23,180 bases of DNA from an uncultured Bacteroidales bacterium. GTDB taxonomy: Bacteria; Bacteroidota; Bacteroidia; Bacteroidales; P3. The stretch lies in contig CALDHX010000005.1 in the NCBI GenBank assembly GCA_937901525.1, forward strand, positions 1-23,180, read 5' to 3'. Positions 1 through 7,770 of this stretch are shown here, one piece after another. A program made the position numbers and the translations under genes. The first letter of the stretch is position 1, and each line of letters opens with the position of its first letter. A model generated the notes under the pieces. That model saw only the letters and a program-made list of their open reading frames with translations. It searched no databases and had not been told where the DNA came from.

Positions 1-65
1 CAAACATCGTTAAAATAAATCCAATCAAAGCAAAGAGAAAATAAAGTATTCACACTCTAAATTTT

Positions 66-72
66 AGGAGGA
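66..72 (+). promoter_or_regulatory. Strong Shine-Dalgarno site (AGGAGGA)
   Basis: AGGAGGA ends six bases before the ATG at 79. Genes of this phylum usually lack such a consensus site, and most starts in this window have only weak purine stretches. It fixes the start of the first gene and suggests efficient translation. Confidence 0.7.
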
Positions 73-78
73 AATAAA

Positions 79-1392
79 ATGAAAAGAAGTATAATATTAC
101 TATTGGTATTACTACCAATATTCGCATTTTCACAAATGCAACACATAATAAATCAAGGAAATACCGCAACTACGCACAGAAGAGTAGGATGTAATAATAC
201 AATTGATTCAAGTTTAATAAAGATTAGAAGCATAAATTCCCATAGATTGCTTGTTTCTATGCCGGAAATATCATCGCATCAAACAGTATTTTCTTATTCT
301 ACAATGGGAACAAATACTACAACCTTAATAACCTTTCCAAATTTAAAGATTTACGATTTTAAAATATTTGCAAATAATATTTATTTTTGCGGGCAAGATA
401 ATAATGGAGTGGGTTTTATATCTTGGATGCCAATAAGTAATTTATTAAGCGCAAATCCAGCCTCATTTACAGTGCAATTAATCACCAATCCATTCTTAAT
501 AAGAGAGGTAACAGAGTTGGAAGTATATAAAATGAATGATGGCATACACGTTGCAGCATTAGCAGATTTTATGTACTTAATAGATATGAATACATATAAT
601 CCAAGTGTATATCAAATAATGCAAACCAATTCTAACCCATTTAAAAAATTATCAGTTGGAGATACTAAAATTGTTACAGTAAATAGAAATAGCGATACTT
701 CTGCTGTTATAACTGCATTTGAAAAAGGCAATATTTCACAGTATATGTATCAAGGAATTTCACATCCTTATTTGATACATGATAGATATGTATTAGAAAA
801 TTCAATGGAGAATACAGATATATTTACCTTAGCCTATAACCACCGAACACATACAAACAATAATTATTACAAAGCAGACTTTGCAACATTTGAAGTTTCA
901 AATGGAATAATAAACATAATAAACAAACAATATTTAGAAGTTAATGATGGGAAATTAGAGCCAATAGATTTGGAATATTGCCCAGAAGATACCACATTGC
1001 TATATCTTGCAGGAGGGTATTATGGATATGATGAAATATTTCCAATAAAGCCTTTTACATTTGGTAACTATGATATAAGTACAATACAGCCTAATTATAT
1101 AGAAACTAATCCTATTATTAAACAATATAATAGTATAATAAGGTATGACAATTATTATTTTGCAGCATTTGCGAAAATCACACCATTGAATGAAGGTTTT
1201 ATATTTGATTGTAAAAGAAACACTTCTTCTGTTTCAAATTGTGCTAAATCTCGTCAAGTGAAAATAATAAATGATTTCTTTTTAAATTATATAATCACTA
1301 ATCCTAGTTACATTTTTCATTTAGGACAGCAAGATACAATGTTATTAAAGCACTATTGTACGCCTGATTCAAATCAAGTTTTATGTCAATAA
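79..1392 (+). CDS. Secreted hypothetical protein, possible beta-propeller
   Basis: The product is 437 residues. It begins with a clear signal peptide: Lys-Arg, a Leu/Ile/Val core, then FAFSQ at residues 15-19, so it should be exported. The body is rich in Asn, Tyr, Ile and Thr and alternates short hydrophobic strands with polar turns. A segment near residues 93-106 (IYDFKIFANNIYFCGQ) resembles strands seen in large Bacteroidales families of secreted, possibly propeller-like proteins; that is recollection, not a search. No catalytic motif is visible. Unlike its neighbour it has no T9SS sorting tail and ends in a short Cys-containing stretch (residues 427-436). The start is fixed by a strong AGGAGGA site. 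It lies 20 bp upstream of the next gene on the same strand, so the two are probably co-transcribed. Function unknown. Confidence 0.75.
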   Translation: MKRSIILLLVLLPIFAFSQMQHIINQGNTATTHRRVGCNNTIDSSLIKIRSINSHRLLVSMPEISSHQTVFSYSTMGTNTTTLITFPNLKIYDFKIFANNIYFCGQDNNGVGFISWMPISNLLSANPASFTVQLITNPFLIREVTELEVYKMNDGIHVAALADFMYLIDMNTYNPSVYQIMQTNSNPFKKLSVGDTKIVTVNRNSDTSAVITAFEKGNISQYMYQGISHPYLIHDRYVLENSMENTDIFTLAYNHRTHTNNNYYKADFATFEVSNGIINIINKQYLEVNDGKLEPIDLEYCPEDTTLLYLAGGYYGYDEIFPIKPFTFGNYDISTIQPNYIETNPIIKQYNSIIRYDNYYFAAFAKITPLNEGFIFDCKRNTSSVSNCAKSRQVKIINDFFLNYIITNPSYIFHLGQQDTMLLKHYCTPDSNQVLCQ

Positions 1393-1412
1393 CCATTAAA
1401 AAAAATAAAAAT

Positions 1413-2540
1413 ATGAAAAAAGTATTATTTATTTCAGCATTTGTTGTGTTTGTATTCTTTTTTGCAAAAGGACAAAATATTGAAAATTATTATTTGCCAG
1501 ATTTTATAGATGTAGAACTTTGCGGCTCTCTGTCATTTTATGATGAAACGGGTGTGAATTATCAAAATTTTATGGCACGAAATCACTATTCTTTTTTTAA
1601 TACAGGAAGTAACTTGAATGTTATTCAAATTCTTGATAGAGCACAACCATGTTATACAGACACATTATTAACAGTGCAAGGTATTGCAATAGGAGTTAAT
1701 TATAAATATTTATTAGATTACATTCCTGAAAATATCAGTAATATAGCTTTGATTGCTACGGATGAAAAAATAACACATGTTTCTAACAATCCAATTGATT
1801 TTTACAATTCTACACCAAAAGGTAAATTAAAGTTAATGAATAGCACATTGAATAGAGAAATAACATCGGTTGATATTGATACTAACTTTGTTTTAAAAGA
1901 CTCAGAGCAAAATACTTTCATTGAATATTATTTTAATGAACCTGTAAACGTGAACGGCTTGTTTTATATAGTGGAAGATGCAACTAATAATTCTACTGTG
2001 ATATCTAACATAGTGTTTTCAGAATGTAATTTTGCATACCCTTCATTAGTAAGGACATCAGATTCTGTGGACGCTCCTTGGGTGCAATGGAGTGATCACC
2101 CTTATAATCAACACTTGCAAGTTGGAAGTTATGGACATTCGCCATCAAGATATATTTATACCGATTTTTTTAATTTAAGTCATGCAGCAGCATCTCCTAT
2201 TCCAAATACTTGTCAAATGTATATGTTTCCAATTTTTGCAGAAACAGACACTACATTAGGCGATGGCACATATCCCGATACAAATGTTTGTCTTTACGAT
2301 GTAAATGTAGATAGATATTCTTTTGTTTCGCCAAATCCTGCAAAGGATATTGTAACAGTGCAATCATCATTCAAGATAAGAGAAATAGAAATCCATAACG
2401 CCTTAGGACAAGTTGTGCTAAGGAAAGAAGGCAGTCAAAACATTGAAACAATAGATGTATCAAATCTTCAAAGTGGTGCTTACATCGTAAGAATAAAAAC
2501 ACAAAGAGGCTTTGCAAACAAAAAGATTCTGATAGAATAA
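1413..2540 (+). CDS. T9SS-sorted secreted protein, function unknown
   Basis: The reading frame is open from an ATG at 1383, but that codon overlaps the previous gene. The ATG at 1413 begins a normal signal peptide (MKKVLFISAFVVFVFFFAKG), so 1413 is preferred, giving 375 residues. The last 70 residues, from S306 (SPNPAKD), form a type IX secretion C-terminal sorting domain: the SPNPAxD opening, IxIHNALGQVV, the LQSGAYIVRI strand, and a final KKILIE. Such tails direct passage through the outer membrane by the Por/T9SS machinery and are then removed, often with surface anchoring. The first 300 residues show no domain I recognise. Export with the upstream gene product is likely, and the pair may form a cell-surface or secreted unit. 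Domain call strong; function unknown. Confidence 0.88.
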   Translation: MKKVLFISAFVVFVFFFAKGQNIENYYLPDFIDVELCGSLSFYDETGVNYQNFMARNHYSFFNTGSNLNVIQILDRAQPCYTDTLLTVQGIAIGVNYKYLLDYIPENISNIALIATDEKITHVSNNPIDFYNSTPKGKLKLMNSTLNREITSVDIDTNFVLKDSEQNTFIEYYFNEPVNVNGLFYIVEDATNNSTVISNIVFSECNFAYPSLVRTSDSVDAPWVQWSDHPYNQHLQVGSYGHSPSRYIYTDFFNLSHAAASPIPNTCQMYMFPIFAETDTTLGDGTYPDTNVCLYDVNVDRYSFVSPNPAKDIVTVQSSFKIREIEIHNALGQVVLRKEGSQNIETIDVSNLQSGAYIVRIKTQRGFANKKILIE

Positions 2541-2542
2541 AA

Positions 2543-2631
2543 CAAAGAGTTAGAAAAATATTTCTTTGCTTTTTTTAAATAATCCTAAGATTTTTTTTAT
2601 TTTTTCTTAGGATTATTTTTCTTTTTCTTAG
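2543..2631. repeat. 21-bp phased CTTTG/CTTAG T-tract array (array 1)
   Basis: Five-base cores recur at exactly 21 bp: CAAAG 2543, CTTTG 2564, CTAAG 2585, CTTAG 2606 and CTTAG 2627. T-runs lie between them. The array starts two bases after the stop of the T9SS-sorted gene, and its last core overlaps the -33 position of the promoter for the next gene. Same family as the arrays at 9889, 16051 and 22998. Confidence 0.75.
2577..2618. terminator. 14-bp perfect hairpin, possible terminator
   Basis: AAATAATCCTAAGA at 2577-2590 is the exact reverse complement of 2605-2618, with a 14-base T-rich loop and more T after the stem. It lies 36 bases after the T9SS gene stop and could end that transcript. 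The stem is built from two repeats of the 21-bp array in opposite orientation, so it may be a by-product of that array rather than a dedicated terminator. Confidence 0.5.
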
Positions 2632-2658
2632 AATTATAAATTCTTTGTTGTATCTTTG
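2628..2658 (+). promoter_or_regulatory. Bacteroidetes-type promoter for the M3 peptidase gene
   Basis: TATCTTTG at 2651-2658 matches the -7 consensus TAnnTTTG. TTAG at 2628-2631 lies 19 bp upstream, in the right place for a one-mismatch -33 TTTG element. The ATG follows 31 bases later. Confidence 0.65.
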
Positions 2659-2689
2659 CAAACTTAAACAAATAAACACAAAAAATTAA

Positions 2690-4819
2690 ATGAAGAAAAT
2701 TTTAATGACATTGGCTATGGCAATGATGACAACATTGCTTGTAGGACAAGTAAGTCCACAAGAGGCTGCTAAAATAAAGGCAGAAAACCCTTTGGTCAAG
2801 GAATGGAACACTCCTTTTCAAACTCCTCCTTTTGACCAAATAAAAACAGAACACTATAAGCCAGCTATTCTTTTGGCTATCGAGGAAGCAAAACAAGATG
2901 TAAACGCTATTATTGTTAATCGTGCTACTCCTGATTTTGCAAACACTATTGAAGCATTGGAAAGAGCAGGTAGTTTGTTAAACAAAGTGCTTGGCGTTTT
3001 CTATTGTATAGATGGTTGTATGACATCTCCTGAAATGCAACAAATAGCAGAGGAAATAACTCCTGCTTTAACTGCTTACAGCAATGATGTAAATATGAAT
3101 CCATTGTTGTTTGATAAAGTTAAACAAGTTTACGACAAAAGAGATGACCTTGCTTTGACTTTGGAACAAAGAACTTTACTTGAAAATACTTACAAAGGAT
3201 TTATTCGTTCGGGAGCTTTGCTTAAAGGTGAAGCAAAAGAAGAATATCGTAAGATTTCAGAAGAATTAAGCCTTCTTTCTATCAAGTATCAAAAGAATAC
3301 TTTGGCAGATCAAAATGCTTATTTCTTAAACGTTAAGAATAAAAAAGACTTAAAAGGACTTCCTGAATTTGCTTTAACAGCAGCAAAAGAAGAAGCAAAA
3401 GCAAGAGGTCAAAAAGGTTATACTTTCACTCTTCAATATCCTTCATACGGTCCTTTCTTAATGTATGCTGAAAATAGAGAATTGAGAGAGCAAATTTGGA
3501 GAGCGTCAAACTCTGTTGCAAATCATGGCGATGAACACGACAACAAAGAAATTGCAAGAAAGATTGCAAATCTTCGTTTACGTTCTGCTCAAATAATGGG
3601 ATATAACTCATACGCAGAATATGCTTTGGAAAAAAGAATGGCTCAAAATCCTACTAATGTAACAAATTTCTTAAATGAGTTATTGGAGGCTTCTATGCCT
3701 TTTGCGAAAAAAGACCTTGAAGAAATACAAGCATACGCTAAGAGCAAAGGATTTGAAGGCGATATTCAACGTTGGGACTTCTCTTATTGGAGTGAAAGAT
3801 TGAAAAACGAAAAATATGCAATGGATCCTGAGTTAATGAAACCTTATTTCCAATTAGAAAACGTAAAGAAAGGTATATTTGACTTAGCAGGTAAGCTTTA
3901 CAACATTGAATTTAAAGAAAACACTCAAATAGCAAAATATCACCCTGATGTAACAATATATGAAGTATATGACAAAGCAAATGGAAAATTCCTTGCTGTG
4001 CTTTATATGGATTTCTTCCCAAGAGAAAGCAAACGTTCTGGTGCTTGGATGACATCTTTCCGCGATCAATACAAAACAGCTGATGGAACAGAAGTTCGTC
4101 CTTTAATTCAAATGGTTTGTAACTTCACAAAACCAACTAAAAAAGAACCTTCTCTTTTAACATTTGATGAATTTAACACATTCTTACACGAATTTGGACA
4201 CTGCTTACACGGAATCTTTGCAGAAGGAACTTATTCTTCAATCACAGGTACAGCAGTATATAGAGATTTCGTTGAATTACCTTCTCAAATAATGGAAAAC
4301 TTTGCAACAGAAAAAGAATTCCTTGATATGTTTGCAGTTCACTACAAAACAGGTGAAAAAATTCCACAAGAATTAGTAGATAAACTAATAGCATCTGAAA
4401 GATACCTTGCAGGTTGGTATTCAGTTCGTCAATTATTCTTAGGAATGATAGATATGCAATGGCACACAATCACAAAAGAATTCACAGGAGATGTAACAGC
4501 AATAGAAGATGTAGTTAGTCAAAAAGCAGAATTACTTCCAAGAGTTCCTAATGCAATGATGACAACTTCATTCGGACATATTTTCTCTGGTGGATATGCA
4601 GCAGGATATTATGGATATAAATGGGCAGAAGTTCTTGATGCAGATGCTTTCTCTTTATTCCAAGAAAAAGGAATCTTCAATCAAGAAGTAGCAAACTCAT
4701 TCCGTCAAAATATTCTTTCAAAAGGTGGTAAGAAACACCCAATGGAACTTTACAAAGCTTTCCGTGGACAAGAACCAACTAACAAAGCATTGTTAAGAAG
4801 AAGTGGTTTTATAAAATAA
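2690..4819 (+). CDS. dcp: Peptidyl-dipeptidase Dcp, M3 family zinc metallopeptidase
   Basis: Predicted to release C-terminal dipeptides from oligopeptides. The 709-residue length fits the Dcp/oligopeptidase A branch of M3. The zinc site is complete: H500-E501-F502-G503-H504, with the third ligand E529 in DFVELPSQ. The 29-residue spacing from the first His to that Glu matches thimet oligopeptidase-type enzymes. Residues 1-20 (MKKILMTLAMAMMTTLLVGQ) look like a signal peptide, so the enzyme is probably periplasmic, unlike cytoplasmic E. coli Dcp. It has its own promoter at 2651 and a strong terminator after the stop, so it is a single-gene unit. A role in using peptides as nutrients fits a saccharolytic or proteolytic anaerobe, but that is inference. 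Confidence 0.93.
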   Translation: MKKILMTLAMAMMTTLLVGQVSPQEAAKIKAENPLVKEWNTPFQTPPFDQIKTEHYKPAILLAIEEAKQDVNAIIVNRATPDFANTIEALERAGSLLNKVLGVFYCIDGCMTSPEMQQIAEEITPALTAYSNDVNMNPLLFDKVKQVYDKRDDLALTLEQRTLLENTYKGFIRSGALLKGEAKEEYRKISEELSLLSIKYQKNTLADQNAYFLNVKNKKDLKGLPEFALTAAKEEAKARGQKGYTFTLQYPSYGPFLMYAENRELREQIWRASNSVANHGDEHDNKEIARKIANLRLRSAQIMGYNSYAEYALEKRMAQNPTNVTNFLNELLEASMPFAKKDLEEIQAYAKSKGFEGDIQRWDFSYWSERLKNEKYAMDPELMKPYFQLENVKKGIFDLAGKLYNIEFKENTQIAKYHPDVTIYEVYDKANGKFLAVLYMDFFPRESKRSGAWMTSFRDQYKTADGTEVRPLIQMVCNFTKPTKKEPSLLTFDEFNTFLHEFGHCLHGIFAEGTYSSITGTAVYRDFVELPSQIMENFATEKEFLDMFAVHYKTGEKIPQELVDKLIASERYLAGWYSVRQLFLGMIDMQWHTITKEFTGDVTAIEDVVSQKAELLPRVPNAMMTTSFGHIFSGGYAAGYYGYKWAEVLDADAFSLFQEKGIFNQEVANSFRQNILSKGGKKHPMELYKAFRGQEPTNKALLRRSGFIK

Positions 4820-4841
4820 AACACTAAGAAAAATAGTTATT

Positions 4842-4876
4842 AAAGCGTGGGGTATGATTTCTCCACGCTTTTTTTT
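4842..4876 (+). terminator. Rho-independent terminator after dcp
   Basis: AAAGCGTGG (4842-4850) pairs with CCACGCTTT (4863-4871) around a 12-base loop, and the T-run continues to 4876. It lies 22 bases after the stop of the M3 peptidase gene. Confidence 0.85.
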
Positions 4877-4890
4877 AAAATTTTAAAGAA

Positions 4891-5823
4891 ATGAAAATAG
4901 TAGCCGTAGAACCAATAGGCATAAGCCAAGAAAGAGCAAAACAGTTAGCAGAAATTTATGCTCAAAAAGGTCATCAATTTGTAGTTTATCCCGATAGAAA
5001 GGAAGATGCTCCAACTTTGATTGAAAGAATGCAAGGAGCAGAGGTAGTAATCGTTTCAAACATTCCTTTAAGAAAAGAAGTGTTGCAAGAATGTAAAGAC
5101 TTAAAATTCTTAAACGTTGCTTTCACAGGCTTAGACCACATAGACCAAGAATATTGCAAAGAAAATAATATCTTAATTCGTAATGCTTCGGGCTATGCTA
5201 CAACAGCCGTTGCAGAATTAGCCGTAGGACTTATGTTAGATGTGTATAGAAAAATGACAGAGTTTGACTCTTCAACAAGAAAGCTTGGAACAAGAAACAA
5301 TATCTTAGGAAGAGAACTTAGAGGTAAAACAGTAGCCTTAATAGGCACAGGTGCAATAGGTTTAGCGACTGCAAAACTTTTAAAAGCCTTTGGTTGTAAA
5401 CTCATAGCTTATTCTCGCAGTGAAAGAAAAGAGGCTTTGGAATTAGGAATTGAATACCTTTCATTAGAGGAAGCAGTGAAACAAGCCGATATTATTTCAC
5501 TTCATACTCCACTTACAAATGAAACTAAAAATCTTATTAGCAAGGAAATCATCAACCTTTGCAAACCAAGTGCTATAATAATAAACACAGCAAGGGGAGG
5601 AGTGATTGATAATCTTGCTTTGGCAAATGCTTTAAATGAAGACAGACTTGCAGGAGCAGGAATAGATGTTTATGAAAAAGAACCACCATTAGAGGAAAAC
5701 CACCCTTTGCTTTCAGCTAAGAATGTAGTGCTTTTGCCTCACGTTGCTTACGCTACAAGAGAGAGTTTCGATATTAGAATAGATATTATATTAAATAATT
5801 TAAAAGAATACATCAATGAATAA
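4891..5823 (+). CDS. D-2-hydroxyacid dehydrogenase, probably NADP(H)-linked
   Basis: Reduces a 2-keto acid to the D-hydroxy acid, or the reverse; the substrate cannot be read from the sequence. The 310 residues have the expected layout: an N-terminal substrate domain, a Rossmann domain from about residue 100 and a C-terminal return. The dinucleotide loop is G152-T-G-A-I-G157. The catalytic set is complete: R235 (NTARGG), E264 (EKEPP) and H284 (LPHVAY). At the end of the second Rossmann strand, where NAD enzymes have Asp, this protein has S175-R176 (AYSRS), which favours NADPH in related enzymes. Its stop overlaps the start of the YqhD-like gene by 8 bp, so the two are translationally coupled. 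It follows a terminator and no convincing promoter box was found upstream. Confidence 0.88.
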   Translation: MKIVAVEPIGISQERAKQLAEIYAQKGHQFVVYPDRKEDAPTLIERMQGAEVVIVSNIPLRKEVLQECKDLKFLNVAFTGLDHIDQEYCKENNILIRNASGYATTAVAELAVGLMLDVYRKMTEFDSSTRKLGTRNNILGRELRGKTVALIGTGAIGLATAKLLKAFGCKLIAYSRSERKEALELGIEYLSLEEAVKQADIISLHTPLTNETKNLISKEIINLCKPSAIIINTARGGVIDNLALANALNEDRLAGAGIDVYEKEPPLEENHPLLSAKNVVLLPHVAYATRESFDIRIDIILNNLKEYINE

Positions 5824-6973
5824 TTTTGAATTTAGAAATCCAACAAAGATTCTTTTTGGACAAGGACAAATAGCTAAACTTAGCAAAGAAATAGATAAAA
5901 GCCGTAAAATACTTTTAACATACGGAGGAGGCTCAATAAAGAAAAATGGAGTATATGACCAAGTTATGAAAGCCTTAGAAGGTTATAATGTAATAGAATT
6001 TGCAGGCATTGAAGCAAATCCCGATTACAACACCTTGATGCGTGCTGTTGAGATATGTAAAAAAGAAGATATTGATTTTATCTTAGCAGTTGGAGGAGGC
6101 TCTATTATAGATGGAACAAAATTCATTGCAACTGCTGCACGTTTTGAAGGAGAAGATGCTTGGGATATTCTTTTGAAAAAAGCAGGTCGTTTACCTAAAC
6201 CAATAGATTTTGCAAGCGTTTTGACACTTCCTGCAACCGCATCAGAAATGAATAATGGTGCTGTAATTTCAAGAAGAGATAGAGCTGAAAAACTTGCTTT
6301 CCACAATCCACAAGGCTATCCTGTTTTCTCAATTCTTGATCCTAATGTAGTGCTTTCACTTCCTAAGAAACAAATTTCAAATGGAATAGTAGATATTTAC
6401 GCTCATACTTTGGAGCAATATTTAACTACTTGTTTAGATACTAAGGTTATGGACCGTTGGGCTGAGAGTCTTTTGCTTACTTTGATAGAAGAAGCAGAGG
6501 AACTTATGAGTGAAAATCCTTCATACAACTCTTGTGCAAACTTTATGCTTACTGCAACAATGGGATTGAATGGTTTTATCGCTATGGGTGTTGAAGAAGA
6601 TTGGGCAACTCACATGATAGGACACGAACTCACTGCATTGTGTGGATTAGATCATGGAGAAACTCTTGCAATCGTTCACCCTGCACTTATGGACGTGATG
6701 AGAGAAGAGAAAAAAGGCAAGTTGTTGCAATACGCCAAAAGAGTATGGGGCATAAACCTTGAAGACGAAAACAAAACAATAGACTTAGCAATAGAAAAAA
6801 CAGAAAACTTTTTCCGTAGCATAGGAAAGAAAACCCGCCTAAGCGAAAACAACATTGGAGACGATGTAATAGAGGAAATTGTTAAACGCTTTACCGATAG
6901 AGGTTGGTGTGTAGGAGAGAGAGGTATTGTAACTCCTGAAAAAACAAGACAAATTCTCCAAAGAGCAAAATAA
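5816..6973 (+). CDS. yqhD: Iron-containing alcohol/aldehyde dehydrogenase, YqhD-like
   Basis: Group III metal-dependent alcohol dehydrogenase of 385 residues. The family reduces aldehydes, and YqhD-type members are NADPH-dependent and scavenge reactive aldehydes. Visible motifs are YGGGS near residue 40, GGGSIID near residue 95, and a full metal-ligand set D193, H197, H266 and H280, spaced as in E. coli YqhD (D194, H198, H267, H281). H270 also matches a conserved His. Family assignment is firm; the YqhD branch rather than another butanol dehydrogenase branch is from the overall look of the protein. Co-translation with the hydroxyacid dehydrogenase suggests a carbonyl-reduction unit, perhaps for fermentation or detoxification. 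Confidence 0.88.
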   Translation: MNNFEFRNPTKILFGQGQIAKLSKEIDKSRKILLTYGGGSIKKNGVYDQVMKALEGYNVIEFAGIEANPDYNTLMRAVEICKKEDIDFILAVGGGSIIDGTKFIATAARFEGEDAWDILLKKAGRLPKPIDFASVLTLPATASEMNNGAVISRRDRAEKLAFHNPQGYPVFSILDPNVVLSLPKKQISNGIVDIYAHTLEQYLTTCLDTKVMDRWAESLLLTLIEEAEELMSENPSYNSCANFMLTATMGLNGFIAMGVEEDWATHMIGHELTALCGLDHGETLAIVHPALMDVMREEKKGKLLQYAKRVWGINLEDENKTIDLAIEKTENFFRSIGKKTRLSENNIGDDVIEEIVKRFTDRGWCVGERGIVTPEKTRQILQRAK

Positions 6974-6982
6974 AAACATTTA

Positions 6983-7291
6983 TTAAAGTATCGCAGCAAC
7001 CTTTCGTATGCTTTCAAGCTTGCGAACAAACGATATGTCTTGTTTTGCAATTTGCATATTGTAGTCAAATTGTATTCGCATAAGCAAACTAGCGTTTATA
7101 TCCAAAGCAGCTTCAAATAACATTGCTGTTTGGGTAGTGATTGTGCGGCGACAATTCAATATGTCATTAAGTATTTTATAAGAAATACCCATTTGCTCAG
7201 CAAGTTTTGTTTGCTTTATGTTGCGATACTCTATTTCCTCCTTTAATATTTCGCCCGGGTGAATAGGACGTTGGCAAGTATATTTTCCCAT
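6983..7291 (-). CDS. higA: HigA-family antitoxin (XRE helix-turn-helix)
   Basis: Antitoxin and likely autorepressor of a type II toxin-antitoxin pair, 102 residues. The opening RPIHPGEILKEEI is the signature of the HigA/VapI family, followed by an XRE helix-turn-helix at about residues 27-60 (QTKLAEQMGIS... ILNDILNCRRTIT). An acidic or basic dimer tail follows. A GAGGAAA ribosome site precedes the ATG, nine bases after the toxin stop. The order, toxin first and antitoxin second, is the HigBA arrangement. It is convergent with the dehydrogenase gene that ends at 6973. Confidence 0.9.
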   Translation of the reverse strand: MGKYTCQRPIHPGEILKEEIEYRNIKQTKLAEQMGISYKILNDILNCRRTITTQTAMLFEAALDINASLLMRIQFDYNMQIAKQDISFVRKLESIRKVAAIL

Positions 7292-7300
7292 TTTCCTCGT

Positions 7301-7618
7301 TTATTTATAATGATTTGACAATTCTAAAATATTGCATATAGTAACAACCGTTTCGCTTGAAATTTGTTTTACAGTAAATTCTATTCTATATTGATCGTTT
7401 ACTCTTATTGAAGAAATTCCTGCTTTATCTCCTTTCAAAACCTCGTAATTAAGAGAATGGAATCTAAATAAATCTTCTATACAATCAGCTTGTTCAAGTG
7501 TCTTGATACGCATTTGGTATCGTGATACTATTTGTGGTTGAAAACGATATTTCTTATTTGTCGTCTTACCCGTTTCGTATAATTGTCGAAGATACTCCTT
7601 TTCAAAGTTTATTTCCAT
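7301..7618 (-). CDS. higB: HigB-family toxin (RelE-fold mRNA interferase)
   Basis: Predicted ribosome-dependent mRNA endonuclease of 105 residues. The RelE/ParE-fold pattern is visible: an N-terminal helical part, RIKTLEQADCIEDLFRFHSLNYEVLKGD, then IRVNDQYRIEF, where the conserved Arg residues of HigB toxins sit, and a final strand. An upstream in-frame TTG at 7645 could lengthen the frame by nine residues, but it is part of the -7 promoter box TATCTTTG (7643-7650), so transcription should start after it. The ATG at 7618 is therefore the better start. The gene forms an operon with the HigA-type gene 9 bp downstream. It may stabilise this region, or be a remnant of a mobile insertion between the dehydrogenases and the radical SAM cassette. 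Confidence 0.85.
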   Translation of the reverse strand: MEINFEKEYLRQLYETGKTTNKKYRFQPQIVSRYQMRIKTLEQADCIEDLFRFHSLNYEVLKGDKAGISSIRVNDQYRIEFTVKQISSETVVTICNILELSNHYK

Positions 7619-7642
7619 TCTTACACTCTGCAATTCATATTG

Positions 7643-7650
7643 CAAAGATA
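7643..7650 (-). promoter_or_regulatory. Promoter -7 box for higBA
   Basis: On the minus strand this reads TATCTTTG, a full match to TAnnTTTG. No TTTG is found at the usual -33 distance; a palindrome occupies that position. The ATG lies 24 bases downstream. Confidence 0.65.
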
Positions 7651-7667
7651 AGATTTATTTTTAAATA

Positions 7668-7684
7668 TCCACTATATAAGTGGA
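7668..7684. promoter_or_regulatory. Palindrome at higBA promoter, candidate operator
   Basis: TCCACT (7668-7673) and AGTGGA (7679-7684) are perfect inverted repeats separated by ATATA. The site covers the -33 region of the higBA promoter and lies 52 bp from the divergent -7 box at 7737. HigA proteins repress their own promoters through such palindromes, so it is the natural candidate operator. Confidence 0.55.
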
Positions 7685-7736
7685 ACGATTTTTTTCTTTT
7701 AATTCAAAAATCATATTTATTTTTAATAAAGTTTTG

Positions 7737-7744
7737 TAAATTTG
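7737..7744 (+). promoter_or_regulatory. Promoter -7 box for the radical SAM cassette
   Basis: TAAATTTG matches TAnnTTTG, 26 bases before the ATG at 7771. No clear TTTG was found 17-23 bp upstream. Confidence 0.55.
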
Positions 7745-7770
7745 CAAGGGAACTATAATAAAGCATTATC

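Noticed and set aside
2541..2640. T-rich arrays as plain U-tract terminators
   Set aside because: The arrays follow genes on both strands while staying T-rich on the plus strand, so after minus-strand genes the RNA would be A-rich. A simple U-tract terminator cannot explain the family.
6025..7068. Antisense open frames across the YqhD-like gene and higA
   Set aside because: They are shadows of well-supported genes and show no domain features.
7619..7645. TTG start for the HigB-type toxin
   Set aside because: The TTG belongs to the TATCTTTG promoter box, so it would not be in the mRNA; the ATG at 7618 follows closely.
7522..7758. Plus-strand gene of 78 codons
   Set aside because: It lies antisense to higB and across both promoters, and has no recognisable protein features.
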